Below, in pieces: positions 1-9,675 of a stretch of 64,000 nucleotides of DNA. The position numbers and the translations under genes are program-made. Every line of letters begins with the position of its first letter. The stretch's first letter is position 1. The notes beneath the pieces were generated by a model that saw only the letters and a program-made list of their open reading frames with translations, was not told the DNA's origin and ran no database searches. Source of the stretch: Cryobacterium psychrotolerans (GTDB taxonomy: Bacteria; Actinomycetota; Actinomycetes; Actinomycetales; Microbacteriaceae); assembly GCF_900101115.1 (NCBI RefSeq), contig NZ_FNFU01000004.1, positions 124,001-188,000 of the forward strand, given 5' to 3'.

Positions 1-334
1 GGGCGACGGGGATGCTCGCCGAATCGGTGTCGGTCACGAAATGGCCGACCACCCAGAACCCGGAGGTTCCGCCGTTGAAGCGGTCACTGACCAGCTGGTC
101 GTCGCCGGGCACGAAGGCGCCGCTCGCGCGCACCATCTGGCCGGTCGCCTTCGTCGGCGCCGCGCCGCCGGGCTGGACGACGTCCGCCAGCGGCAGCACC
201 GTCTCGGTGGTGCGCTGCACAACCTCGCCGGAGTCGATCGCCCGCTCCAGCTGCCACTGGCCGAGGATCGCGAAGGCCGCCGCGACCCCGAGGGCCAGCA
301 GCAGCGCCAGTACCCAGCGGGGGCGCATCATCAT
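1..334 (-). CDS. SURF1 family protein, 3' part cut by window edge
   Basis: The reading frame runs off the left edge, so only about the first 110 residues are visible. The product starts with a short Arg-containing N-terminus, then one hydrophobic segment ending in LGQWQLERA, the hallmark start of SURF1/Shy1 proteins, which assist cytochrome c oxidase assembly in the membrane. The following residues (FVPGDDQLVSDRFNGG and later GFWVVGHFV) also fit the extracytoplasmic SURF1 fold. The start is uncertain: three consecutive ATG codons lie at 334-326, and an in-frame GTG at 343 overlaps the stop of the antiporter gene in a GTGA arrangement. The downstream end is not visible. Confidence 0.8.
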   Translation of the reverse strand, partial: MMMRPRWVLALLLALGVAAAFAILGQWQLERAIDSGEVVQRTTETVLPLADVVQPGGAAPTKATGQMVRASGAFVPGDDQLVSDRFNGGTSGFWVVGHFVTDTDSASIPVA

Positions 335-339
335 CCTGA

Positions 340-1782
340 TCACGTGTAGTCGCCCGGCCGTTCGCGTGTGTCCGGCTTCTGCTCGGTGTCCTCCGGCGGA
401 AAGCGATCGGCAATGAAGTCGGCCATCGAGTCCGTCGGCGGCTCCCGCGGCTGGTCCGGTTTATCATCGGGGCCTCTGACCTGCTCGACCACCCGTTGCA
501 CGGCGCGCTGCGTGCCGTGGTCGACTCCGGAGCCGATCTCGGCGGTCGCGGCCTCGACCAGGGCGATCTCCTCGACCAGCAGCGGATCCCGCGGCACCTT
601 GCGCGGGTGCGCCTTCGGTTTCGTGCGCCGCAGGGCGGTGCCGATCCGCTCCGACCGCGCGGCGAAGAGCGGCCCGAGGATGGCCATCAGCAGCACGTAC
701 AGGCCGGCGAACGGCTGCAGGCGCTCGTCCAGCCCGGCGCCGATGGACAGGGTCGCCAGGATCAGCGTGAACTCGCCGCGGTTCACGAGGATGGCCGCGG
801 AGTTCAGGCCCTCGACCAGTCCCATCCGGTGCAGCCTGGCCAGCAGCAGCCCGGAGATGATATTCAGCGCAAACGTCATCACGACGGCGATCAGCACGAT
901 GCCGATGACCGAGCCGAACTCGGCCATGTTCAGGGCGAGTCCGAAGTTGAGGAAGAAGAACGCGCCGAACACGTCGCGCAGCGGCACGGCGACCCGCTCG
1001 ATCTTGCCGCGGTAGGTGCTGGCGCCGAGGACGACGCCGATCAGGAACGCGCCGATCGCATCCGTCACCCCGATGATTTCGCCGATGCCGGCGAAGAGCA
1101 CGACCAGCCCGAAGAAGAGGATGGTGAACAGCTCGTCGTCTTTCGTGCGCACGAGCCGGGACACGACCCGGCCGCCCCAGCGCGCGAGCGAGAACATGAC
1201 GATCAGGAACAGGAAGGCGATGCTCAGCTGCAGCACGATCGGCCAGACCTCGGTCTTGCCGCTGAGCACGACGGACACGATGGCGAGGTAGATCGCGATG
1301 AAGATGTCGCCGACGACGGTGACGCCGAGGATCATCGGCGTTTCCTTGTTGGCCAGGCGCCGGAGCTCGATCAGCAGCTTGGTGATGATCGCGCTCGAGG
1401 AGGTGCCGGTCATCCCGGCGATGACGAGGGCTTCCCGGGTTCCCCAGCCGACCATCATTCCGAAGGCGAAGCCGAGTCCCATGTTGATCAGCACGTACGA
1501 GCCGCCGGAGATCAGGAGCTTGCCGGCGTTGTCGAAGAATTCCTCCTGGTCGAACTCGAGGCCGAGGCTGAACAGGAGCAGGATCAGGCCGAAGACGGCG
1601 ATCAGCTCGATATCGGCGGACTCGAAGTTGAGGGGGAACCACCCGGTGTGCGGGCTCGCCAGCAGGCCGACGATCATGTAAATCGGAATTGACGGAAGCC
1701 CGATCAGCTTCCCGAGACGCCCCAGGATGTAGGAAATGACGAGCAGGACGCCCAGGATGATGAGGTCTTCGCCGATATGCAT
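340..1782 (-). CDS. Cation:proton antiporter, KhtU/KefB-like (CPA2 family)
   Basis: A 480-residue integral membrane protein with about a dozen hydrophobic segments in residues 1-385 and a charged cytoplasmic tail after that. The segment GVTDAIGAFLIGVVLG is typical of the CPA2 transporter core. The family exchanges K+ or Na+ for protons. It follows the 175-aa TrkA_C-type gene by only 3 bases, matching the KhtT-KhtU pair in which the small protein gates the transporter. No TrkA_N nucleotide-binding domain is fused to it, again as in KhtU. The ion specificity cannot be read from sequence. Confidence 0.88.
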   Translation of the reverse strand: MHIGEDLIILGVLLVISYILGRLGKLIGLPSIPIYMIVGLLASPHTGWFPLNFESADIELIAVFGLILLLFSLGLEFDQEEFFDNAGKLLISGGSYVLINMGLGFAFGMMVGWGTREALVIAGMTGTSSSAIITKLLIELRRLANKETPMILGVTVVGDIFIAIYLAIVSVVLSGKTEVWPIVLQLSIAFLFLIVMFSLARWGGRVVSRLVRTKDDELFTILFFGLVVLFAGIGEIIGVTDAIGAFLIGVVLGASTYRGKIERVAVPLRDVFGAFFFLNFGLALNMAEFGSVIGIVLIAVVMTFALNIISGLLLARLHRMGLVEGLNSAAILVNRGEFTLILATLSIGAGLDERLQPFAGLYVLLMAILGPLFAARSERIGTALRRTKPKAHPRKVPRDPLLVEEIALVEAATAEIGSGVDHGTQRAVQRVVEQVRGPDDKPDQPREPPTDSMADFIADRFPPEDTEQKPDTRERPGDYT

Positions 1783-1785
1783 CGG

Positions 1786-2313
1786 TTAGCCTCCGGGCGG
1801 CGAATCAACGGACTTGGCCTTGACCTCACCGGTACGGAAAAAGGTGAAGGCCTTGACGACCTTCTCGGGCGAGCCCGCGACGACGAGCGTGTCGCCGGGG
1901 AAGACCTTGAAGTCGGGCGCGGGCGCGGGATTTGCCGACTCGCCGCGGACCACGGCGACGACAGTGAGTCCGGCGATTCCCCGCTCGGCCGGGTTGCCGA
2001 GCGGCTGGCCGGCGATGTGGTCCTCGTAGTCGACGGTGAACCAGTCGATGCTCAGGCCCGGGATCTGGTCGAGCGCCGTGAGCGACTCGGTGATCTGGGT
2101 GCCGCCGAGCAACTCGGCCAGGGTGTGCGCCTCGTCCTCGCTGAGGCGCAGCGACACCTTGCTGGCGTCCGGGCCGCCCTCGTCATCCGCGAAGGTGATC
2201 AGGTCGCTGTGGCCGGAGCGGTGGGCGATGACGCCGACTTTGCCGCCGTCATCCGTGATGAAGGTGTGCAGTACACCCACACCGGGGAGTTTGACACGCC
2301 GAACGTCAACCAT
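1786..2313 (-). CDS. Antiporter regulatory subunit, KhtT-like (TrkA_C domain)
   Basis: A soluble 175-residue protein with an N-terminal KhtT-like domain (MVDVRRVKLPGVG, residues 1-75) and a C-terminal RCK_C/TrkA_C domain (about 85-165) ending in the typical segment FKVFPGDTLVVAGSPEKV. In characterised KhtT proteins this domain binds nucleotide ligands and controls the partner antiporter. It is the first gene of a two-gene operon with the transporter. A strong Shine-Dalgarno (TAGGAGT) precedes ATG 2313, and a TAGAAT -10 box lies upstream. Confidence 0.85.
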   Translation of the reverse strand: MVDVRRVKLPGVGVLHTFITDDGGKVGVIAHRSGHSDLITFADDEGGPDASKVSLRLSEDEAHTLAELLGGTQITESLTALDQIPGLSIDWFTVDYEDHIAGQPLGNPAERGIAGLTVVAVVRGESANPAPAPDFKVFPGDTLVVAGSPEKVVKAFTFFRTGEVKAKSVDSPPGG

Positions 2314-2345
2314 GAACGACTCCTAGGTTTGGGGGCTGTTCGTCT

Positions 2346-2351
2346 ATTCTA
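2346..2351 (-). promoter_or_regulatory. -10 box for the khtT-khtU-like operon
   Basis: TAGAAT on the minus strand, about 30 bases before the start at 2313 and just upstream of the AGGAG ribosome site. The upstream sequence is GC-only and shows no recognisable -35 box. Confidence 0.4.
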
Positions 2352-2387
2352 CCGGGCGCCCGCGCGGCCCCCGACGGCGCCGGCGCG

Positions 2388-4115
2388 CTACCGGGACGCG
2401 ACGATGTCGGGCGCTTCGAGCCGCACCCGGTCGGCGGATTCGTCGTCGGGCTGCTGCTGGCTCGATCGCTCCGCGGCGACCCGACTGAGGTAGAACGCCA
2501 CCTCGCGTTCCTCGCGCTCGCTGTCCCAGCCGAGCACCCCGGCCATCAGCCGGGCCGCGACGGGCGCCGCGGACACGCCGCGGTCCCAGGCCTCGATCGA
2601 AATCCGGGTGCGGCGGGCGAGCACATCCTCGAGGTGCAGGGCGCCTTCATGGGAGGCCGCATAGACCACCTCCGCCTCGATGTAGTCGTCGGCCCCTGGC
2701 AGGGGGTCTGCCAGCGACGGCGTCTCCCTGATCAGGTCGAGCAGTTCATCGGTCAGGGTGCCGTAGCGGTTCAGCAGGTGCTCCACCCGCACGGTGTGCA
2801 GGCCGAAGGCACGGGCGATCTTGCCGCGCTTGTTCCACGCCGCCTGGTAGCCCTCGGCGCCGAGCAGGGGGATGTTCTTCGTCGTCGACTCGGGGATCCT
2901 GCCGTCGAGCGCGTCGACGGCGGCATCGATGGCGTCCTTGGCCATCACCCGGTATGTCGTCCATTTGCCGCCGGCGATCACGACCAGGCCGGGCACGGAG
3001 TGGCCGACCAGGTGGGTGCGGGCGAGCTTGGAGGTCTGTTCGGACTCACCCGCCAGCAACGGGCGGAGGCCGGCGTAGACGCCCTCGACGTCTTCGCGGG
3101 TGAGCGGCACGGTGAGCACCGCGTTGACGTGTTCGAGGAGGTAGTCGATGTCGGCTGCGGTCGCGGCGGGGTGCGCCTTGTCCAGCTGCCAGTCCGTGTC
3201 GGTGGTCCCGATCAGCCAGTGCCGGCCCCACGGAATCACGAACAGCACGCTCTTCTCGGTGCGCAGCAGCAGCCCCATCGCCGACTGGAACCGGTCCCGG
3301 GGCACGACGAGGTGAACGCCCTTCGAGGCGCGTACCTTGAAGGTGCCGCGTTCGCCGACCATCCGCTGGGTGTCGTCGGTCCAGACCCCGGTGGCGTTCA
3401 CGACCTGCTTGGCGCGCACGTCGAACCGTTCGCCGGTCTCCAGGTCGTGCGCGTGCACGCCGACGACGCGCTCGCCGACCTTGATGAAGCCCTCGACCCG
3501 CACCCGGCTGAGCGCGTGGGCGCCGTAGAAGGAGGCCGTGCGCACGAGCGACGCCGTGTACAGGGCGTCATCGACCTGGGCGTCGTAGTAGGTGATGCCG
3601 CCGACCAGTGCGCCGTGGGCCAGGCTCGGCACGAGCTTCTGCACCTGGCGCCGGCTGAGGTGCCGGTGGTGGGGCACGCCCGGGCGCCCACCCAGGTAGG
3701 AGAGGGTGTCGTAGAGCAGCATGCCGGCGCCGACGTAGGCGCGTTCGATGACCCGGGTCTTCAGCGGGTAGAGGAACCTGACCGGCTTCACCAGGTGCGG
3801 CGCGAGCCGCTTGAGCAGCAGGCCGCGCTCGGTGAGCGCTTCGCGCACCAGCTGGAAGTCCAGTTGTTCGAGGTAGCGGATGCCCCCGTGCACCAGCTTG
3901 GACGAGCGGCTCGAGGTGCCCGAGGCCCAGTCGCGCGCCTCGAGGATGCCGACGCTGAGGCCGCGGGTGACGGCATCCGTGGCGCAGCCCGCGCCGACGA
4001 TACCGCCGCCGACGACGAGGATGTCGAGTTCCTTCGTCTTCACGCGGGCCAGGGCCGCCTCGCGTTCCTCAGGCCCGAGTTTGGTGGACCGTGTCACCTT
4101 GCTGCGCTGGTTCAT
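2388..4115 (-). CDS. glpD: Glycerol-3-phosphate dehydrogenase (FAD-dependent)
   Basis: A 575-residue protein that oxidises glycerol 3-phosphate to dihydroxyacetone phosphate at the membrane and passes electrons to quinone. The FAD-binding Rossmann motif GGGIVGAG lies at about residues 36-43, followed by GTSSRSSKLVHGGIRYLEQ, a GlpD signature. The C-terminal DAO_C helical domain covers about 420-550. ATG 4115 was chosen because AGGAGGGG lies about nine bases upstream and the N-terminus matches family length. It stands alone: no glpF or glpK is next to it in the window. Confidence 0.95.
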   Translation of the reverse strand: MNQRSKVTRSTKLGPEEREAALARVKTKELDILVVGGGIVGAGCATDAVTRGLSVGILEARDWASGTSSRSSKLVHGGIRYLEQLDFQLVREALTERGLLLKRLAPHLVKPVRFLYPLKTRVIERAYVGAGMLLYDTLSYLGGRPGVPHHRHLSRRQVQKLVPSLAHGALVGGITYYDAQVDDALYTASLVRTASFYGAHALSRVRVEGFIKVGERVVGVHAHDLETGERFDVRAKQVVNATGVWTDDTQRMVGERGTFKVRASKGVHLVVPRDRFQSAMGLLLRTEKSVLFVIPWGRHWLIGTTDTDWQLDKAHPAATAADIDYLLEHVNAVLTVPLTREDVEGVYAGLRPLLAGESEQTSKLARTHLVGHSVPGLVVIAGGKWTTYRVMAKDAIDAAVDALDGRIPESTTKNIPLLGAEGYQAAWNKRGKIARAFGLHTVRVEHLLNRYGTLTDELLDLIRETPSLADPLPGADDYIEAEVVYAASHEGALHLEDVLARRTRISIEAWDRGVSAAPVAARLMAGVLGWDSEREEREVAFYLSRVAAERSSQQQPDDESADRVRLEAPDIVASR

Positions 4116-4156
4116 CTGCTGCGTCCCCTCCTGCCGAATTGCCGGTGTGCTCGAAG

Positions 4157-5281
4157 CTACTTCACCCGGTACGGTGCGACAACCACCTCGACCCGCTGGA
4201 ATTCCTTCAGGTCGGAGTACCCGGTGGTGGCCATCGAACGGCGCAGGGCCCCGACCAGGTTGGCCGTTCCGTCCGCGACCGGGGCCGGGCCGTAGAGGAT
4301 TTCCTCGAGCGGGGCGACCGTGCCCACCTCGACCCGCTTGCCGCGCGGCAGCTGGGCGTGGTGGGATTCGGCGCCCCAGTGGAACCCGCCGCCGGGGGCG
4401 TCGGACGCCCGGGCCAGGGCCGTGCCGAGCATGACGGCGTCGGCGCCGCAGGCGATCGCCTTGACGATGTCGCCGGAGGTGCTGAGTCCGCCGTCGGCGA
4501 TGACGTGCACGTAGCGGCCGCCGGACTCGTCCATGTAGTCCCGGCGTGCGCCGGCGACATCCGCCACGGCCGTGGCCATGGGCGCGTGGATGCCCAGGGA
4601 GGCCCGCGTGGTCGACGCTGCGCCGCCGCCGAAGCCGACCAGCACGCCGGCCGCGCCGGTGCGCATGAGGTGCAGGGCCGCGGTGTAGGTCGCCGCGCCG
4701 CCCACGATCACGGGCACGTCGAGCTCGTAGATGAACTTCTTGAGGTTGAGCGGTTCCTGGTTCTGCGAGACGTGCTCGGCGGAGACCGTGGTGCCGCGGA
4801 TGACGAAGAGGTCGACGCCGGCGGCGACGACGGTTTCGTAGAGTTCCTGCGTGCGCTGCGGGGAGAGCGCACCGGCCACGGTGACCCCGGCGGCGCGGAT
4901 CTCGGCGAGGCGCTCGGTGACCAGTTCGGGCTTGATCGGCTGGGAGTAGATCTCCTGCATCCGCGCGGTGGCCTTGTCGTCCGGCAGGCTGCGGATCTCG
5001 GCGAGCAGCGGCTCGGGGTTCTCGTACCGGGTCCACAACCCCTCGAGGTCGAGCACGCCGACGCCGCCGAGCTGGCCCATCATGATCGCCGTCGTCGGCG
5101 AGACGACGGAGTCCATCGGCGCGGCGAGGAACGGGGTGTCGAACTTGTAGGCGTCGATCGACCAGGTGACCGACACGTCCTCCGGGTCCCGCGTGCGCCG
5201 ACTGGGCACGATCGCGATGTCGTCGAAGGCGTACACGCGGCGAGCGCGCTTGGACCGGCCGATTTCAATTTCCATACTCAC
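4157..5281 (-). CDS. guaB3: GuaB3-type IMP dehydrogenase-related protein
   Basis: A 374-residue TIM-barrel protein of the IMPDH/GMPR family without the CBS pair. The N-terminus (YAFDDIAIVPSRRTRD, FLAAPMDSV) and the C-terminal DLKEFQRVEV are GuaB3-typical. The catalytic loop that reads GSICTTR in GuaB is here GGAASTTR (about 219-226), so Ser223 replaces the nucleophilic Cys. Its reaction is therefore uncertain; actinobacterial GuaB3 proteins are poorly characterised. The GTG start at 5281 is preceded, six bases away, by a TAAACT -10 box, which suggests a leaderless mRNA; ATG 5275 is the alternative start. It is separated from guaB by a gene on the other strand. Confidence 0.88.
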   Translation of the reverse strand: MSMEIEIGRSKRARRVYAFDDIAIVPSRRTRDPEDVSVTWSIDAYKFDTPFLAAPMDSVVSPTTAIMMGQLGGVGVLDLEGLWTRYENPEPLLAEIRSLPDDKATARMQEIYSQPIKPELVTERLAEIRAAGVTVAGALSPQRTQELYETVVAAGVDLFVIRGTTVSAEHVSQNQEPLNLKKFIYELDVPVIVGGAATYTAALHLMRTGAAGVLVGFGGGAASTTRASLGIHAPMATAVADVAGARRDYMDESGGRYVHVIADGGLSTSGDIVKAIACGADAVMLGTALARASDAPGGGFHWGAESHHAQLPRGKRVEVGTVAPLEEILYGPAPVADGTANLVGALRRSMATTGYSDLKEFQRVEVVVAPYRVK

Positions 5282-5287
5282 CCGCCC

Positions 5288-5293
5288 AGTTTA
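5288..5293 (-). promoter_or_regulatory. -10 box of a probable leaderless guaB3 promoter
   Basis: TAAACT on the minus strand followed by GGGCGG and then GTG 5281. A six-base gap between the -10 box and the start codon places the transcription start on the start codon itself. Confidence 0.5.
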
Positions 5294-5313
5294 GGTGCAG
5301 GCGGGGCAAAGCA

Positions 5314-5381
5314 CCGGGTTGCGTGACCCGGCGCTCGTCGGGGCCGCAGCCGCACCCTCGACCGCAGACGGCCGAGGGTGC
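5314..5381. promoter_or_regulatory. Two inverted repeats between guaB3 and the MalY-like gene
   Basis: CCGGGT-N6-ACCCGG lies at 5314-5331 and GCACCCTCG-N12-CGAGGGTGC at 5352-5360/5373-5381. The second sits directly before ATG 5393, and its right arm contains the only Shine-Dalgarno-like GAGG. It could be an operator or an RNA hairpin that masks the ribosome site. No regulator can be named. Confidence 0.4.
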
Positions 5382-5392
5382 ATCCTGATCAC

Positions 5393-6580
5393 ATGGATGT
5401 CACCGCCGATCCCCTGTCCCTGCTGCGCACCCGCACGAGCATGAAATGGCGCAGCTACCCGGACGACGTCCTGCCCCTCTTCGTCGCCGAGCTGGACTTC
5501 CCCCTGGCCGAGCCGATCGGCGAGGCGCTGATCGCGGCCGTGCGGCGCAGCGACACCGGCTACGTCGCCCCGGTGAACGAGCTCGGCGAGGCGTTCGCCG
5601 CCTTCGCCCGGCGGCGCTGGGGGTGGCGGGTCGACCCCGGCCAGGTGGCGAGCACGACCGATGTCAGCGTGGCGATCGTGGAGAGCATCCGCCGGGCCAT
5701 CACGCCCGGCGACCAGGTCGTGATCAACACGCCCGTCTACCCGCCGTTCTTCGACCTTGTGCCTGAGGCCGGCGGTCGGGTTGTGGAGGTACCGCTCATC
5801 CACGGCCAGACCGGCTGGGCGATCGACCTCGATGGGCTCGAGGCCGCCTTCAGGGCGGGGGCGCGCGCCTTCCTGCTCTGCAATCCGCACAACCCGCTCG
5901 GGCACCCCCAGAGTGTCGAAGACCTGACCGCGGTCGCCGAGCTGGCCGCCCGCTACGACGTGAGCGTCATCAGCGACGAGGTGCACGCCCCGCTGACGCA
6001 CTCGGACGGCACGTTCACGCCGTTCCTCTCCGTGTCTCCGGCCGCGGCGGAGCACGGCATCTGCGTCACGGCCGCCAGCAAGGCCTGGAACATCGCCGGC
6101 CTCAAGTGCGCGCTCATGGTCACCGGTTCCGAACGGATGCGAGCGCTCGTCGCCGGCATGCCGCAGGAGGTCAACTGGCGCACCGGCCAGTTCGGCCTGA
6201 TCGCCAGCATTGCGGCCTACCGCGACGGGGAGCCCTGGCTGGACGGGGTCGTTGCCGCCCTCGAGGCCAACCGGGTCCTGCTCGCCGAACTGGTGGACGC
6301 CCAGCTGCCCGGCGCCGGCTACGACCAGCCGAGGGCGAGCTACCTCGCCTGGCTCGACCTGCGCTCCCTCGGCTGGGGCGATGACCCCTCGGTGATCGCA
6401 CTCGAACGGGCCCGGGTCGCGCTGCACCCCGGCCCGATGTTCGGCGCCCCGGGTCGCGGCTTCGCCCGGCTCAACTTCGGGTGCTCCCCCGAGGTGCTCG
6501 CCGAGGCGATCTCCCGCCTCGCACATGCCCTCGCCCACCCCCGCGAAACCGCAGTTGTGCGCGCTAAAAGTGCTTCTTAG
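5393..6580 (+). CDS. MalY/PatB-family PLP-dependent cystathionine beta-lyase or aminotransferase
   Basis: A 395-residue fold-type I PLP enzyme. The N-terminus MKWRSYPDDVLPLFVAELDF is typical of MalY/PatB proteins. Visible active-site features are CNPHNPLG (about 163-170), the cofactor-binding Asp in ISDEVHAP (about 195) and the PLP lysine in AASKAWN (K230). MalY/PatB enzymes mostly cleave C-S bonds of cystathionine; substrate range cannot be told here. ATG 5393 is preferred over GTG 5378. The last residues (ETAVVRAK and beyond) and the TAG stop are encoded by the left and right arms of a 27-bp palindrome, so the C-terminus was probably reshaped by that element. Confidence 0.87.
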   Translation: MDVTADPLSLLRTRTSMKWRSYPDDVLPLFVAELDFPLAEPIGEALIAAVRRSDTGYVAPVNELGEAFAAFARRRWGWRVDPGQVASTTDVSVAIVESIRRAITPGDQVVINTPVYPPFFDLVPEAGGRVVEVPLIHGQTGWAIDLDGLEAAFRAGARAFLLCNPHNPLGHPQSVEDLTAVAELAARYDVSVISDEVHAPLTHSDGTFTPFLSVSPAAAEHGICVTAASKAWNIAGLKCALMVTGSERMRALVAGMPQEVNWRTGQFGLIASIAAYRDGEPWLDGVVAALEANRVLLAELVDAQLPGAGYDQPRASYLAWLDLRSLGWGDDPSVIALERARVALHPGPMFGAPGRGFARLNFGCSPEVLAEAISRLAHALAHPRETAVVRAKSAS

Positions 6581-6603
6581 CGCGCACAACTGCGGTTTCG
6601 CGG
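6541..6603. terminator. 27-bp perfect palindrome, copy 1 of the GCGAAACCGCA family (bidirectional terminator)
   Basis: The arms at 6541-6567 and 6577-6603 are exact inverted copies with a 9-base loop. They lie between the convergent MalY-like gene and guaB. The arm core GCGAAACCGCAGTTGTGCGC recurs at 26.5 kb and, with one changed pair, at 35.8 kb. The stem is strong enough to stop transcription from both sides. Confidence 0.75.
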
Positions 6604-6618
6604 TGGGGGTGGGACGGA

Positions 6619-8169
<1,551 letters not shown>

Positions 8170-8287
8170 TCAGCGGGACTGGACCGGTTCTTCAATGTTA
8201 AGCGAGAATGCGGCCCCGGCATTCCGCGGCCCCAATCCACGGCGAAGCGGGCCGCGAAACAAATACGACATAATCTCTAGGTACTGT

Positions 8288-8301
8288 CAACAAAGTTGTT
8301 G
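8288..8301. promoter_or_regulatory. Palindrome CAACAA-AG-TTGTTG in the guaB/liv divergent region
   Basis: A perfect 6-bp inverted repeat with a 2-base spacer, 59 bases before livH. It overlaps the TTGACA that could serve guaB. The form is that of an operator for a dimeric regulator; the regulator is unknown. Confidence 0.4.
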
Positions 8302-8359
8302 CAGGAAAAACCCGAGGTCCGCTCGGCCACAAGCCGGGCCGGCGCCACATGGAGGTGCA

Positions 8360-9664
8360 GTGAATTCCACTGGTATAGCCCACAGATTCTCACCCCGGAT
8401 GTTGGTGGTCTTCTTCGGTGTGCTGCTTGCGGCCCTGACGCTGTCGACCCTCGCCATCAGTCCGGCGCATGCGGATGAGATCAACACCGACAAGTACGAC
8501 TACGTGCTCACCGGTAACGCGCAGTTCGACGGCGAACCGCTCGACGGCGTGCTCATCACCGTGACGGGCGGCGGCTACGAAGCCGAGGTCAAGACCGGCG
8601 TCGACGGCAAGTGGAAGATCGGGGTCCCGGAGAAGGGCACCTACAAGGTCATCCTCGACGAGGAGACGCTCCCCGAGGGTGTCGTCGTGACCAAGGGCGG
8701 CGCGGAACTCACGGCCGAATTCGGCCTCACCAAGGTGAAATCGGTGAACTTCTTCCTCGGTGAGGGCGTCCGGACCACGGTGCCGTTCTTCGACCAGTTC
8801 CTCAGCCAGTTCGTCAACGGCCTGAACTTCGGCCTGCTGCTCGCGCTCGCCGCCATCGGCCTGTCACTGATCTTCGGCACGACCGGGCTGAGCAACTTCG
8901 CCCACTCGGAGATGATCACCTTCGGCGCCCTGATGACCCTCGCGTTCTCGGGGCTGGGCCTGCCGATCTGGCTCGCCATCATCCTCGCCATCGTGCTCAG
9001 CGGCGCGCTCGGCTGGGGCCTCGACGCGACGATCTGGAAACCCCTCCGCCGCAAGGGGGTGGGGCTCGTCCAGCTGATGATCGTGAGCATCGGCCTGTCC
9101 CTGGCGATGCGCTACACCTACCAGTACTTCATCGGCGGCTCCACGAGCCAGCTCCCCGGCGCCGGCCAGGCCGACCTGAAGTTCGGTGCGGTCCGCATCT
9201 CGCCGATCGACCTCGCCAGCATGGGGATCAGCATCGTCGTGCTCCTGGCCGTCTCGTACTTCCTGCTGCGCACCCGCCTCGGCAAGGCAACCCGAGCCGT
9301 CTCCGACAACCCCAGCCTCGCCTCGGCGAGCGGCATCGACGTCGACGGCGTCATCCGGATCGTCTGGATCGTCGGCGGTGCGCTAGCCGGCCTGAGCGGC
9401 GTGCTCTGGGCGTACTTCCGCCCCGGCGTGAGCTGGGACATGGGTTTCCAGATCCTGCTGCTCGTCTTCGCCGCCGTCACCCTGGGTGGCCTCGGCACCG
9501 CGTTCGGAGCGTTGATCGGTTCGATCATCGTCGGCTTGTTCGTTGAGCTCTCCACGCTGTGGATCCCGTCCGACATGAAGTACGTCGGCGCACTTGTCGT
9601 GTTGATCCTGGTGCTGCTGCTTCGGCCGCAAGGCATCCTGGGTCGCAAAGAGAGAATTGGCTAG
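8360..9664 (+). CDS. livH: Branched-chain amino acid ABC transporter permease LivH with secreted N-terminal domain
   Basis: The protein has 434 residues, against about 290-310 for normal LivH. Residues 1-38 look like a signal peptide (hydrophobic stretch, then PAHA before DE). Residues 40-135 form a predicted beta-rich domain with the pattern of carboxypeptidase-regulatory/Cna-B-like folds (PLDGVLITVTGGG, then GVDGKWKIGVPEKGTYKV). From about 145 the LivH permease begins, with GLNFGLLLALAAIGLSLIFG and about eight membrane segments ending at LRPQGILGRKE. GTG 8360 has GGAGG just upstream. It is the first gene of livHMGF. Confidence 0.92.
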   Translation: MNSTGIAHRFSPRMLVVFFGVLLAALTLSTLAISPAHADEINTDKYDYVLTGNAQFDGEPLDGVLITVTGGGYEAEVKTGVDGKWKIGVPEKGTYKVILDEETLPEGVVVTKGGAELTAEFGLTKVKSVNFFLGEGVRTTVPFFDQFLSQFVNGLNFGLLLALAAIGLSLIFGTTGLSNFAHSEMITFGALMTLAFSGLGLPIWLAIILAIVLSGALGWGLDATIWKPLRRKGVGLVQLMIVSIGLSLAMRYTYQYFIGGSTSQLPGAGQADLKFGAVRISPIDLASMGISIVVLLAVSYFLLRTRLGKATRAVSDNPSLASASGIDVDGVIRIVWIVGGALAGLSGVLWAYFRPGVSWDMGFQILLLVFAAVTLGGLGTAFGALIGSIIVGLFVELSTLWIPSDMKYVGALVVLILVLLLRPQGILGRKERIG

Positions 9665-9675
9665 AAGGGCATCCG

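Noticed and set aside
4116..5036. A long extension of glpD into the guaB3 region
   Set aside because: It is the Arg-rich shadow of guaB3; a strong ribosome site supports ATG 4115.
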